Source: Ligula intestinalis (Eukaryota; Platyhelminthes; Cestoda; Diphyllobothriidea; Diphyllobothriidae). From it: a stretch of 64,000 nucleotides of DNA. The stretch covers positions 65,991,695-66,055,694 of the forward strand of contig JAYGXS010000003.1 of the NCBI GenBank assembly GCA_036362985.1, written 5' to 3'. Shown here in pieces: positions 46,150-57,600 of the stretch. The position numbers and the translations under genes were made by a program. Each line of letters starts with the position of its first letter. The stretch's first letter is position 1. The notes under the pieces were generated by a model. It searched no databases. It saw only the letters and a list, made by a program, of their open reading frames with translations, and had not been told where the DNA came from.

Positions 46150-47862
46150 CTTTGTTCATTATATATGCCACAGTTTCTCAGCAAATGAGAAACAAGTGTG
46201 TGTTTAAAAATGTCAACAGTATCTGAGAGGACCACACCTTCCGGGAGTCCGTTTCACGCTCCAATGACCCTCTGCGAGAAGGCGTTTCGTCAAACGTAAA
46301 TACGGGCCGGTTTCCTCTGTAGTTTAAAAGGATGACCTCGCAGATGGTCAGTCCGAGCCAATTCGAAGAAATCATCAAATGCTAGGGCGCAGTCTTGGCC
46401 TATAACAAATCGGTAGGTTTGTATGAGGTCCCCGCGGAGTTGCCTATAATTGAGAGGGAAAAGATCAAGTTTGGTCAGTCTGTCTTCATAAGGCAGATTA
46501 CCAAGTTTCTTGAACATCTTCGTAGCCCTCGCCTGCACTCGTTCCAGGTGCAGGTAATCCCTCATGAACCACGGAAGCCAGGCCTGGACAGCTTACTCCA
46601 AGTGGGACCGAACAAACGCTCCGTAGGTTTTCCTGAAGAGCACCTTGTCAATGTTGACAAATCCCCGCCTAATCGCAAACAGCACCTCTGTCGCGCGTTT
46701 ACCTGCCTTTACACACTGAGTAGATGGTTTAAGTTAGGAATTTATTAGAACACCAAGATCCTTTTGTTCGTTCACATTTGAAAGCGAATGCCCATCGAGG
46801 AGGTATTGGAAGGAATCGTTCTCCTCATCAGTCCTTCTAGTACGGAGTCTTAAAACCACACACTTACTAATGTTGAAATTTAAAAGCCAACGAGCAGACC
46901 AGCAGCTAAGTCGATTGAGACTCTCTTGAAGCACTTTCCTGTCGGCGTCAGACCTGGTGGCTCTCCAGAGTTTGACGTCGTCGGCAAACATGATAGCGCT
47001 GCAACTCAGGTCGTTGACACAGTCGTTGATATAGATAAGGAAGAGCAGTGGCCCTAAGACAGAGCCTTGGGGGATGCCACTCAGAACAGATGTAGGGTTT
47101 GACTTTGAGTCACCGATGCACACAGTTTGCGATCGCCCTGTGAGAAAATCTGTGATCCATGCCAGCAGGTTTCCTCTTATGCCAATTTCTGACAATTAAT
47201 ACATTAGACGCTTATGTGGGACGCTGTCGAATGCCTTCTTGAAGTCCGTATAGATGACGTCAACCTTACCATCTTCATCTATACAACTTATTATTATTAT
47301 CTAGTGCGCGAGTCCACTGCTCAGTGGAGAGTAGAAGGCTGGAAAGGCAAGAATGGTTCTTTATGAAGCCGTGTTGGAGCCCTGACAGTAGGTTGTTCTC
47401 CTCCAAGAACTCCATTGTCGTCTTCTTAATTATCGTTTCCATCACCTTACAGCAAATGCAAGTTAGGCTGACGGGCCGGTCATTGTTGACCTTCGTTCGG
47501 GCTCCACCCTTGCATATCGGGTAAATATTTGCCATTTTCCATTCAGATGGCAGTTTTCCTAGTTCAAATGAAGAACGAAAGATATGTGCTAGGGGCTCTG
47601 AGAGTTCGCTTGCCAATTCTTTCAAGAACTTGGCTGGTATATTGTCTGGACCGGATGACTTTGCTTCTTTGAGGCTCTGCAGCTGCCTCTCAACTACAGA
47701 TGTTGGAAATAGTAGAGAAGGAAGTGCGGGACCGGCGTTTGCAACAGCACTGTTGGCATTATCAAAATGAAGCTCGGTTTCCCTAGTGAATACCGAGGCA
47801 AAAAAACCGGCTACAGTACTCGGCTTTCTCGTCATTCTCAACGACTTCTCCGCCATCATCAT
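46150..47862 (-). pseudogene. LINE reverse transcriptase, disrupted
   Basis: The first segment has LQSLKEAKSSGPDNIPAKFL and LAHIFRSSFELGKLPSEWKM followed by ANIYPICKGG, then GLQHGFIKNHSCLSSLL. The next contains the palm: SGIPQGSVLGPLLFLIYIND, FADDVKLW (the catalytic FADD form of YADD) and NISKCVVLRL. The last includes RVQARATKMFKKLGNLPYED and LDLFPLNYRQLRGDLIQTYR, common C-terminal motifs of this LINE clade. The motif A region (VDVIYTDFKKAFDSVPHKRL) falls between the open segments and is followed by a stop. Relics of the same C-terminal motifs occur in the copies at 51524-53092 and 58094-58582. Confidence 0.88.
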
Positions 47863-47994
47863 TCTTAAGTACTGCGACGGGATCCTTGTTTTTTAATCTA
47901 CTGTTAATATAGCGGAATAGAATTTTGGGCTTTTCTTCGGCCTGTTGGAGGATTCTTGATTCATAGTTTTTCCTGGCCTGGCGAATTGATTTTT

Positions 47995-49014
47995 TTACTG
48001 CATTTCTTTGGCGTCGGAATTCCTCAAGTGTACTGGCGACCCAGTTTTCCTGAATAACTTCCATTTCCTATTTTTCTTCTTTAGTTGCCTGTTAAGGTCT
48101 CTCGTCAACCAGGCAGGACGACTAGTCGTCTTGTGTACCTTGACCGGAGAAAAGCGCTTAAGCAGATCTAATGCAACCCTCTTGAGTGATCTCCAATCCT
48201 CCTCCGGATCCTCCTTGAGTAGGCAGTCCCCATTCACGGTCGATAGTGCATTCTTCATTGAATTGAAATCTGCCTTCCATATGTTTGGCTGGTCCTCCGT
48301 TTTCCTCAGCCGTTGAGTATGGAGTGAGTAATCCCACATTAGCGTCGTATGATCACTCTTACCGAGCGGAGCACTTGAATGAACTTCATCTATGTAGGAC
48401 GAATCCTTCGTGAAAATGAGATCCAAACAAGTAGCCCGCTGGTTTTCTCGAAATCTGGTTATGCCCTTAACGTTCTGAACCAGAGACAGGTCAAGCGTGA
48501 GATCCATTAATTTGGAACTAAAAGAAGTTGACGCCGCCTCAACTGTCTGGTTGTTCCATTCAATTGCAGGGGCGTTGAAGTCACCAACGATGAGAACCTC
48601 CTGGTGGCTAGCAGCTTCTTTCACCAGACCAAGGAGTGAGTCGTCGGCTCCGCTCAGAATGTTTGGTGGCCGGTAAACGGCCTGGAATTCAAGGTTCTGT
48701 GTATTCGCCTTCTTGATCTTTAACCAGACGGACTCATACTCCAGGGCTACAGTGTGTTCTCTTTCTACAACGGAGATTTCAGTTCTGACAAACATGACAA
48801 CCCCACCTCCTTGTCGGTTTTGGCGGTCTCTGCGGAAAAGCTGGTATGCTGGAATCGAAATCTCCGAATCCGCGATTTCTGCTTTTAGCCATGTTTCCGT
48901 TATGGCAACAACATCAGGTTTCCGCTCCGAAAGTACTGCCTTGAGTTCATCAATTTTTGAGGGAAGACTTTGGGCATTAGTGTAAAGAAAGCTCAATTTA
49001 GACTTATTCACCAC
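47995..49014 (-). CDS. LINE endonuclease (exonuclease-endonuclease-phosphatase fold)
   Basis: A 339-codon frame with all main apurinic-endonuclease motifs: YTNAQSLPSKIDEL, VVAITETWL (catalytic glutamate), RQNRQGGGVVMFVR, LIVGDFNAPAIEW (aspartate and asparagine) and PLGKSDHTTLMW (final SDH motif). It would nick target DNA to prime reverse transcription. The endonuclease domain is intact. The frame is lost just after the domain, at about codon 315, where the linker continues in another frame. The true polyprotein start may lie upstream, since methionine 1 sits directly before the first motif. Confidence 0.85.
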   Translation of the reverse strand: MVNKSKLSFLYTNAQSLPSKIDELKAVLSERKPDVVAITETWLKAEIADSEISIPAYQLFRRDRQNRQGGGVVMFVRTEISVVEREHTVALEYESVWLKIKKANTQNLEFQAVYRPPNILSGADDSLLGLVKEAASHQEVLIVGDFNAPAIEWNNQTVEAASTSFSSKLMDLTLDLSLVQNVKGITRFRENQRATCLDLIFTKDSSYIDEVHSSAPLGKSDHTTLMWDYSLHTQRLRKTEDQPNIWKADFNSMKNALSTVNGDCLLKEDPEEDWRSLKRVALDLLKRFSPVKVHKTTSRPAWLTRDLNRQLKKKNRKWKLFRKTGSPVHLRNSDAKEMQ

Positions 49015-49096
49015 TTTATGCAGGCGGTTGCCTCTTACGTGAGATTGCTATAGGGAGCTGTCGATGCTGACGGAGACGGACTGTTTTCCATCCCGA

Positions 49097-49460
49097 CTAG
49101 GCTGTTAGTGTTATCGGCTTTCTCCAGAGGAGTGACCTCGGGACATGGACGATCTCCCCGTTCAGAATTCGAAGATTGCTCTCGCCGAGTTCGAATCTCC
49201 TGTGGAGTTCTACGTTTAGCAATCTCCATTTCTCCCGCTCCGCGGGGGAAAAACCCCGCTGAAAAAAAACCGTCGGGTGTGAGTATCTGAGTATTGGTTT
49301 CCTTCTTAACAATAGCTGGACCTCAGCCTCACTCTTCAGAACAACCTTCAACGGTCTTGGTTCGCGTTGTTCATCTTTTGAGTCTGTTATATGGCCCATT
49401 CGGAATGCCTTTAGAACTTCGACTTTCTCCTTACCCTTTAGGAGACATTTCAGATATTCT
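49097..49460 (-). pseudogene. LINE 5' (ORF1-like) fragment
   Basis: The minus strand encodes EYLKCLLKGKEKVEVLKAFR then MGHITDSKDEQREPRPLKVV, LLRRKPILRYSHPTVFFQRG and FSPAEREKWRLLNVELHRRF. The highly charged sequence with AEREKWRLLNVELHRR resembles ORF1-like products found 5' of endonuclease in flatworm CR1-like elements. A stop precedes the EYLKC segment, and the element ends about 30 bases beyond. Family recall only. Confidence 0.55.
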
Positions 49461-49499
49461 TTTTACCAGTCGAATTTCGGTCTCTGAGGGGGGCAGTCA

Positions 49500-49915
49500 T
49501 AGTGACTCTCTCCAAATAGGCGAGCATGTTCGAAGGCCCACTGCTGCTGATGCATGCCTCTGCACTATAGGCGACCTCTGCAACAGCCTATCACAGATAC
49601 CGTAACGGTTGCTCCCTTCCGGTGGCGAATAAGACGTATACACGCCTTGGTCGATGCAGTCTGTCCGGCCAATAACCTTCAAGGCAACCATACAATGCCC
49701 GTTCTCACTGCCACTGGCATGCCTGCTGCTAAAACTCCACTTGGACGCGGCTGACTATCCTAGCTGACCACAGCTCCCCAAGTCAAATGTCTTTTAAACT
49801 GTTTTCCGTTCCTCTGTGTACACAATATACTGCTCTTTCTACAATGGCCTCTACAGACTTCTCCTCGGATAAGTAACCATGGTCTGAAGACAACTGTTGC
49901 CTTATTTTAATTAAC
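49500..49915 (+). repeat. Direct repeat, right copy
   Basis: Partner of 44600-45495. The most similar part is 49560-49905 against 45155-45495. It directly adjoins the 5' end of the minus-strand LINE. Confidence 0.7.
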
Positions 49916-50229
49916 TTAATCCCATGCGATAGACTCATTGTGACAGCAACGATGGTGTCGTACAAATCTCGAGATCCTTGAAGTGACGGAGATACGATCA
50001 TGATACGCATTTGCCAATTGCCGAATCTGCTGACAAGGTGACGAAGACAAGAGAACCCGTCACGATCCGCAACTATATGTCGGTAGTTGACGTTATTGAG
50101 GTGCACGCACATGGGATGAATTTGACAGGAAAAATAAACTATTCGGCTTATCCAGTTCTTGCAGTTGGATGCGACCCAAGCAGTAGGCCATGGGATTCTG
50201 AGAGCTATGTCTGCTAAGTCATAGGATAC

Positions 50230-50780
50230 TATACTTGTTCTCATTAAACGGCAAAAGCCAATCCTTCGATCAATTTTGGAGTAAGATTAGCTTAGCCTGC
50301 AAATTCTCTACGTCAGCTGCATTTCTGATTACGCTCCAAATTTTATTGTAATCAGCAAAAATAGTGACATCACAGTTCAGTTCACGGACGCAGTCGTTTA
50401 AGTACATACTGAACATCATAAAGCAAAGAACAGACCCTTGGGGAACAAATATCTTGACCGTAATGTCTCAAAACTGCTGATCACCGACAAATAGAAAGCT
50501 TCGAATAAATTCAGGAGATGACCTTTCGTACCAATTCGGTTGACATTTCGTAGGATACACATTGATGTGGGACATTATCAAAGGCCTTCTGGAAGTAAAT
50601 ATAGATAACATGAAGCGGATTTCCTTCATCTGCTGCGCAGTTCTTATTTATTTTTGGTTTATTTCTCGTGCCAAATATTTGGTTAGTTAAATAATTATTC
50701 CTACTATATTCTGCTTCTATGCGTGTTACTTTTCGATTTATTGTTTCTTTTCTCCCATATGACCCACCTAAAAAACACAT
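50230..50780 (-). pseudogene. Small LINE reverse-transcriptase relic
   Basis: On the minus strand: VIYIYFQKAFDNVPHQC (motif A, with the catalytic D of YIDF changed to Y), then FVPQGSVL, MYLNDCVRELNCDVTIFADY (FADD changed to FADY), and KDWLLPFNENK. Frame changes occur between blocks. Both catalytic aspartate motifs are damaged, so this is an old copy. Confidence 0.7.
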
Positions 50781-50827
50781 GTTAAATAAATGAATATAAG
50801 TTCAGCGATGATACCCATGTAAGCATT

Positions 50828-51383
50828 TAGGAAGTCAAGTTAAGCATACGAACGTTTTCGATTAATTCATCATCAGGCAATACAGTAATATAAGGGATGG
50901 GTAGAGTTAACGAACGTTTTAGGCAAACCAATCAGTAGTAACAAGGGGGAGAGAGAGGGGAGAGGCGTAAAAGGATCAAGGGGAGATCAAGGGGATCAGA
51001 TTCTAGTCTTAATTAGGGACAGAGATGATGAGACAGCGGCATCAAGCATCCAAAGGCCACCGACACAGTCTCAAGACGTTGATACCTTGCGTCCTCACAC
51101 AACCCAACAAAACCCGAGACGAGGACCACTGGATGACACTAACTTACTGTCTGAACCCTTCCCCTTCCCTCTCCCCCCACCCCCATTTCTCTGTCTCCAA
51201 TTAAGACAAGAATCTGATCCCCTTGATCCCCCTTGATCCTTTTACACTTCTCCCCCCTCTCTCCCCCTTGTTACTACTGATTGTTTTGCCTAAAACTTTC
51301 GTTAACTCTACCCTCCCTTATATTACTGTGTTGCCTGATGATGAATTAATCGAAAATTTTCGTTCGCTTAACTTGAATTCCTT
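50828..51383. repeat. Inverted repeat with 200-bp arms, Penelope-like 3' ends
   Basis: Arms 50828-51026 and 51187-51383 are reverse complements at high identity by eye. Each contains AACAAGGGGGAGAGAG and GGGGATCAGATTCT or the complement. A central 160 bases separates them. Each arm ends in a hammerhead-like core CTGATGA...CGAAA (51335-51355 plus, 50876-50856 minus). The C/T-rich tract with AATTAAGAC before it resembles the 3' region of the Penelope-like element at 17.2 kb. I infer two Penelope-like 3' ends head to head, or a MITE built from them. Confidence 0.7.
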
Positions 51384-51419
51384 AAATAAATATAAATAAA
51401 TTGTATATTTAAGGCCCAA

Positions 51420-53250
51420 GGGGCCCTTGTATTATTAATTTATTGCTATCGTGAGAATAAGAAAATAAAAGTAGTTCAGATTAACAACGAACACTTATAA
51501 AATAATTATTTGGGCAGTACAAAGTGGGCGAAGGTACAGCCGTTATTGAAACTGTTACCTTTTCTGTCGCAGACGTAAGACATGTCCTCAGTCACATCAA
51601 ACCAGACAAGTCTCCTGGACCGGATGGGATCCCTGGACTGATACTGAAAGAACTGTCGACAGAGCTAGCGGTGCCTCTTTCAATTCTGTTCAAGCTTTCC
51701 ATGCAAACAGGGGACTTGCCTTTGCAATGGAAGACGGCCAACATCGTACCGTTATATAAGGGAGGTAGCAAGACGTCTACAAACAGCTTTCGGCCCAAAA
51801 GCTTGACTTGCCTTTCCTGCAAAATGATGGAGGTCCTTGTGAAGCAGGCCATACTAAGATTTTGCGATGAAAGTGACATCATACAAATTTTTCAACATGG
51901 CTTTCGGCAAGGGCGCTCCTGCCTTTCAAATTTACTGACTTCAATTGAGGCCTGGACAAGTGCTTTAGAAGAGGGCTTCGAAGTGGACGTAGTGTACATC
52001 GATTTCCGCAAAGCCTTTGACAGCGTGCCCCATCAACGCCTTTTGCACAAACTGAGCGTTCTTGGCATCAAGGGAAACATTTTGGACTGGATCAGGTCAT
52101 TTTTAGTCGGTCGAAAACAACGCGTTTGCATCGGGGAGGATAAATCGGACTGGGTTGACGTAGTTAGTGGGGTTCCTCAAGGCTCCGTTCTCGGTCCTCT
52201 ACTCTTCATTCTCTATGTAAATGACAGCCTTCAAGAACTGGACTGCGGTAAAATCATGTTCGCCGATGACGTTAAACTCTGGCAGGTCATTAAGCGCCCA
52301 AGCGACCGAGATGCTCTGCAAAATAATCTTTGCAAATTGCAGACGTGGTCTGAGAGATGGCTGCTGGATTTCAATGTGCAAAAGTGTGCCGTCCTCCACC
52401 TGCGTCCAACAAACTACCCTATCCCTCAGAGCAGCAGGACATATCACTTGAAAAATATCCAAATTCCCGTAGCATCTACGCAAAAAGACCTCGGCATTTG
52501 GATACAGAGTAATCTGAAGCCCTCATTACAGTCTGTCAAAGCTGCAAATAAAGCCACGGGAGTGCTGCACGCTATCAAAAGGGCGTTTCTAGCCTTCGAT
52601 GAAGATCTCTTTGGCAGAGTGTACGGCACATTTGTTCGGCCACACCTAGAGTATGGCATACAGGCGTGGCGGCCATGGCTAGCAAAGGACACAGCATGTC
52701 TGGAGAAAGTGCAGCGTCGGGCAACAAAGCTAGTAAGAGGTCTAAAAAACCACACTTACATAGATAGAATGGCATGCCTAAATTTATTCCCTCTGCATTA
52801 CAGGCAACAAAGAGGGGATCTTATCCTAGTTTACAAGATAATAAACGGTCTTGAGAAAGGATTACGCTTCGAAGACATGTTTCAGTGGCACCTCTCGCCT
52901 CATCTCCGTGGGCACACAATGAAGCTGCGCACGAAAATGTCCAAGCTAAACCTCCGCTCTGAATTCTTCACGCAACGTGTCATACAACAGTGGAATAACC
53001 TTCCACAGTCAGTCGTGGAGGCAACTTCCCTTCAAATGTACAAACAACGCTTGGATAATTACATGCGTCCCCTCTCCTCTCTCCAAGTCTGAACTCTAAA
53101 AACCAGACATATATAAAAACAATGCTACTCACTCTTTGCCAATACTATGTTAGTAGTGGTAAATTTACACATGTTAAATAGGGTTTTCAAAGGCATTGCC
53201 TATTATCCTCACCAAATAAACTGAAAACTAAACTGAAACTGAAGATGTGA
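51420..53250 (+). mobile_element. CR1/jockey-like LINE, 5'-truncated, RT frame intact
   Basis: No endonuclease is present upstream. The frame enters at the start of the RT domain and runs to a normal stop, followed by a 3' UTR that ends in AACTGAAAACTAAACTGAAA-type short repeats near 53220-53245. The 5' junction lies somewhere between the inverted repeat (ending 51383) and 51524. Confidence 0.85.
51524..53092 (+). CDS. LINE reverse transcriptase, 522 uninterrupted codons
   Basis: RNA-dependent DNA polymerase of a non-LTR retrotransposon. Motifs in order: HIKPDKSPGPDGIPGLILKE, GDLPLQWKTANIVPLYKGG (about residue 65), FQHGFRQGRSCLSNLL, VYIDFRKAFDSVPHQRL (motif A, about 155), GVPQGSVLGPLLFILYVND (motif B, about 210), FADDVKLW (catalytic FADD, about 245), KDLGIWI, RRATKLVRGLKNHTYIDRM and LNLFPLHYRQQRGDLI near the C-terminus. 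No stop or frameshift is seen, unlike the three other LINE copies nearby, so this is the youngest insertion. The codon at 51524 is GTG and not a real start. The protein is N-terminally truncated and lacks its endonuclease. Confidence 0.9.
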   Translation: MGEGTAVIETVTFSVADVRHVLSHIKPDKSPGPDGIPGLILKELSTELAVPLSILFKLSMQTGDLPLQWKTANIVPLYKGGSKTSTNSFRPKSLTCLSCKMMEVLVKQAILRFCDESDIIQIFQHGFRQGRSCLSNLLTSIEAWTSALEEGFEVDVVYIDFRKAFDSVPHQRLLHKLSVLGIKGNILDWIRSFLVGRKQRVCIGEDKSDWVDVVSGVPQGSVLGPLLFILYVNDSLQELDCGKIMFADDVKLWQVIKRPSDRDALQNNLCKLQTWSERWLLDFNVQKCAVLHLRPTNYPIPQSSRTYHLKNIQIPVASTQKDLGIWIQSNLKPSLQSVKAANKATGVLHAIKRAFLAFDEDLFGRVYGTFVRPHLEYGIQAWRPWLAKDTACLEKVQRRATKLVRGLKNHTYIDRMACLNLFPLHYRQQRGDLILVYKIINGLEKGLRFEDMFQWHLSPHLRGHTMKLRTKMSKLNLRSEFFTQRVIQQWNNLPQSVVEATSLQMYKQRLDNYMRPLSSLQV

Positions 53251-53399
53251 CCCACCAGACTCCAGAGTCCACGAGCATCCGAGCGGTAACCATCAGTAGC
53301 GACTATGAAGATCACCGTATCCTGGGAACAGCTTCAAATGCCAGGAGAACCCTTTTCGAAATCTACAAATTGCATGTTTTGAAAGGAAACAGACATTAA

Positions 53400-54660
53400 C
53401 GACTTTATTTCCTCCAAATTTAAATGCTTACGCAACTTGGTTTAAAAATCGATAACTTAGTAGACAACCTGATTTGGAGTGAGAGATTGTTCCAGATAAA
53501 AGCATATTTGGAGGTAAAAAAAACGAGAACGGTTAGATGTGGAGCTACGGGGTGGTAAAATTATCATAGAAGAGTGTTAATTTGTGGGCGATTATGACTT
53601 TTGTTAACGCGAAACAGAAAGCATATACCAGCTTCGAGTCTTCTTACCAAAAGAAATTTCATGTTCGCTAACTGACATCTATCTGTATAAGTAAAACCAG
53701 ACCCAGAAACAGAAAATATTTTACGAGTGAAAACTCGCTGAACCATGTCAATCTAACTACGGTAATTCTGGTTCGTAAGGCCAAAATGTGGACAGCCGTA
53801 TTCTAGTATAAGGAGAACAAACAAGTGGATAGTTTTAACTTCATTTCTGGAAGGAAAAAATTATGCGATATAAATCCACATATCTGTGCGGCCTTGGCAG
53901 AAATTTGAGCTGCGTGAGGTGATAATGCAAGTTTATTCGTGTAAGTGAGACCCAAATCCTTTATCGAAGATCGTTCTGACAGTGGACTATTTTGGAAGAT
54001 AATGGGTCCAGGAAGCCTTCTGGGACCAAAACACATGAAACTACAATTTGATGAGAAAACACCATCTGCCATGTGGCGCTCCAACTTGAGAGGGTACGCA
54101 AGTCTGCGTTAACTTGATCAACGCAACTACCGTCCGTGCCCTTAGAAAATGAGTTAATACACTTAAGGTCATCAGCATAAATAAACTTTTCTGACTTATT
54201 TAGCGCTGTAGAAATTTCATTGATGTAAAGAATGAAAAGGAGGGGACCTAAAACCGTGCATTGTAAAACGCCACCCGTGATCGGCTGAGGCATTGAGTAA
54301 CTATTGCCTACTAAGACTTTCTGGCTACGATTAGACAGGTAGGAGGCAATGAAATGGAGGAGAGGAGGCCTGATGCCTAGGGCTTCCAGTTTCACTAAAA
54401 GACACCGGTGCGGCACCTTGTCAAAGGCTTTATTAAGGTCAAAGTAAAGCACGATGACGGATTGCTGTTCATTACGAAGTGAAGTAACGAGGTTAAGAAA
54501 TGCCAAGTGAGAAGTTTCGCATGATCTTCCAATAGAAATCCATGCTGTGAAGCGCTTAATAGTTTATTTTGTACACAAAAGTCGAGAATTTGATAAATAA
54601 TAATCTTTTCCAAAAGTTTGGATAGGGCCGGGGTTTTATGAACTCCTCGAAGATTAGCAG
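53400..54660 (-). pseudogene. LINE RT relic of a different subfamily
   Basis: The minus strand encodes TPALSKLLEKIIIYQILDFC then NKLLSASQHGFL. After a frameshift come VLYFDLNKAFDKVPHRCLLV (motif A), ITGGVLQCTVLGPLLFILYI (motif B, with PQG replaced), and KFIYADDLKCI (catalytic YADD). Another shift leads to SIKDLGLTYTNKLALSPHAA, and then LEYGCPHFGLTNQNYRS and MVQRVFTRKIFSVSGSGFTY. YADD in place of FADD and the different C-terminal sequence separate it from the other LINEs here. Several frame changes make it inactive. Confidence 0.82.
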
Positions 54661-57600
54661 CTGTCCCGTGGGAGGGAATCCCTGCAGTACGGGTATATAA
54701 AGTTGCCGGTCAAATTTATCGTTGCCTTAATGTTTACTGTAATAAAATAGCGTACATTTTTGCCTGATGCGATATTTCTCACATAAACGCATTTAGAGTA
54801 CTCTATTTTTACTTTATGAAAACGAAAGGAGGTATGGGGAAAATCGAGTTTTACTCTAAAACTGTCAAGCAGGTAATAATAATAATGTTTATTTGTAGAG
54901 CACATCTTCGGCGCCATCAAACACCGGCCTGTCGTCAGACGAAATGAAATGAAGGGCAGTGGATTTTCATACTAAAGGTTCGGTTGGGTGGGTAAGGGGG
55001 GCAGGTAGACAGACGTTCACCATGGGAGGAAGGTGAAAATGTCATGGTTAGCATTGGGGATGGAGTCACATATTTTTCTCAGTTGGGTCAAATGAATAAT
55101 ACTTAATCACTCAAATCTCTGATAGAGTGCATTTCTATTCAAAGAGTTAATTTATACTTGTTAAAGATAATAATATACTAAGTTTAACTCCAAATTCCAA
55201 ATGTGTCAATTCATTGGCTTGACGATTAATAACCAATCGTATGTTTGCCGATGTAACACTTCTGACGTGACATATGCCACAAACTTTGTTATGCATAAAA
55301 AGAAAACGCTTTTTAAAACGTGCTATTTTCGCATATTGTTTAGCTTGCGAATTCGGAAAAAGTGCTTTCCATCTATTAGATACACTTTTTAAAAATAAAT
55401 ACCCATTGTCATTAGATCACCATGTGGCAGCACTCGCTATGACACGAAAGGAGGACAAAACGAGAGTTACAGTACTTTGTAAGTTGTTAGTTTATTAAAT
55501 TTGGCCATTGAAATCAGGGGCTTGATAAAACTCGAAAGCAGTTACCAGTTACATCCTCAACAGTTGGCATGTGTGTCGCAAGTGACGCTAGCAAATTCGA
55601 TCAACGTGCGGCTTACCTCAAATTATCCAATTGAATGCCGTGGACGGACACTAGAATTGACCGAGAAGACCACGTTTAAGTCTGCGATTGTAATAATCGT
55701 CTATAAGACTGTGATTATTTCACCTATCAACGCGTGTGACAGCAAGGAACAGCGGTATCAGGAAAGCACAGCACATTTCTCTAGTAACAGGGTACATATG
55801 TATTGCGTCCTTCGCGTAACACGACTTCCTTCTAAGCCATCACTCAGACCAAATGCGAGAACGTTTACACAATTCATTTTCTTATTGTCAGCTGTAGTTA
55901 ACCCTGGTTGTTGTTGCTAATTTCCGATATTATCCATTTCAACTACTTTTGTCACCCAATTAATTATTCGATCCTGCATTAAATATGAGTGCTTGCATAG
56001 AAATCACTATAAAAAGTTGAACTGCCCATACCAGGATGATGAAATCACATGAGAGTGGCACACATTAATTTTCCTTATCGATATTTTACGATTATTAAGC
56101 GTTTTTCTTTCCATATTATGCACTATTAAAAATGTGCCTCAGGTACTAACTTCTGGTTAATTTAAAATGTTGACAGTTAAGGTCAATTACACGCAACGTT
56201 ACTGAAGCATTTAAATCTTCTACTTCTCCCACAATTTAAATGCAGATTGCGTTAAACCGCCATTTACGCTGCTATGGTATATGCCACACAAACCCGTACA
56301 AGATTCATGTTAAGTACGGAATTGAACCGAGAAGTGCAAATTATCCAAGAAAACTTTATAAATGTCCACATTTATTAGTCTTTTTTATGATTTACTGAAT
56401 TATAACGGAGTTTAAGTCGGTAATATAGAGAGACCATAGTGAAGATAAAACTTTTACTGAGCTGATTTATGATTAACACTTTTGATTGTTTTCCCATTTA
56501 CACTTGTTTTTGTTGTTCTTGGGCCTACTGGAAGGTTACCTCTTGCGGGTAATTATTTCCGTTTACCTACTGTTAATAGCCTTATACATTCTCCATGGGC
56601 TTTTTTTAATCTCCAGCCCGCATAACGTTCTTATGATATTCGTAATATCGCTAATGGCAGCATGCTGGCATGATTTTGGCATGTCTACATCCACATATTG
56701 ACTAAATTCCGGCATAATTCTGCCTGCTTCATGCTGTCCGTACTGCTAATATGTCTGTGCCGGTATTATATGGGCATATCTGAGAAATTAAAGTAACTCA
56801 CCCGAACACGTTTTGCTTCTTGTCGACGTTTTTGAGTTCGGCTAGCTCTCATTTTAAAGCGTCCAGTGTCACTATTGATCAGGGATTTAAATGCGTATCG
56901 GAACTTGTCAGCTCTTTTCTCAGCTGGCATGCCGCAATATATTTCGAATTTTTTGGAAAAGTACGGACACGGCTAGGTTTATGAGAAAGAGGTGGTGGTT
57001 GTTTAATTGTAGTATTTGCGTTGTGCTGGTGGCTTTTCTGAATACTGTAGTTTGCAGTAGCCCAGCTGTACATTGGCATACAATGACATCGAGGAAGGGA
57101 AGGTAGTTGTTTGTTTTAATTTATGTCGTGATTTAGCTGTTGGAGTCGACCAAGTTCAGTAATTCTTTGAGGTGCTCAATATCAGGTCTTTTAACGCTGA
57201 CGAAAGTGTGCTCAACATAGCGAGCCCAAAAGTTTGCCTTATAGTTTTAATCTATCAGCTTTGCTGTCTGCCTGCAGTGGCTGACAGAATTTAGTCCAGA
57301 TATTTGCATAAAATTTCGGTCTTTGTCTATGCCCTTGAACACTGATCTGCACCAAATTCAAAATATAATTTAGAAGGAAATTAAAATAAAACATACTTGT
57401 TTTTTTCGCACCACGCTGATGTTCGTCCGAGAAGAACCTCAGTAGTTCCTATTAAACGCACACAGGATCTTACGTAAATCACGCTGAACATTCTCTCTGT
57501 ACCCTCTTTCCACTTTAATATTAAGAGAGCCAGGTGAACGTGGTCTTTATGTTTAAACCAATGCGGACAGCTATAAAAAAGTTCTTGCAAACATAGCTGC

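Larger units (their letters stand above)
46080..49490 (-). mobile_element. CR1/jockey-like LINE, near full length, frameshifted
   Basis: In order on the minus strand: an ORF1-like fragment (about 49460-49097), an apurinic-type endonuclease (49014-47995), a linker (48064-47783), reverse transcriptase (47862-46734), and the RT C-terminal region (46565 to about 46150). The 3' end has short TACATTTG repeats near 46080-46100, typical of CR1-type tails. At least four frame breaks show it is inactive: near 48060, near 47850, in the 47195-47283 interval (an in-frame TAA at about 47197 within ...PHKRLMY/LSEIGI...), and near 46570-46735. The 5' end stops sharply at the right-hand direct repeat. Confidence 0.88.

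Noticed and set aside
49783..50244. 153-codon minus-strand open frame
   Set aside because: Partly overlaps the antisense of the direct repeat at 49500-49915. Likely a repeat by-product.
55501..55920. 139-codon plus-strand open frame ending in a hydrophobic stretch
   Set aside because: No signal peptide at its start, no motif, and no splice context. Kept only as a note.
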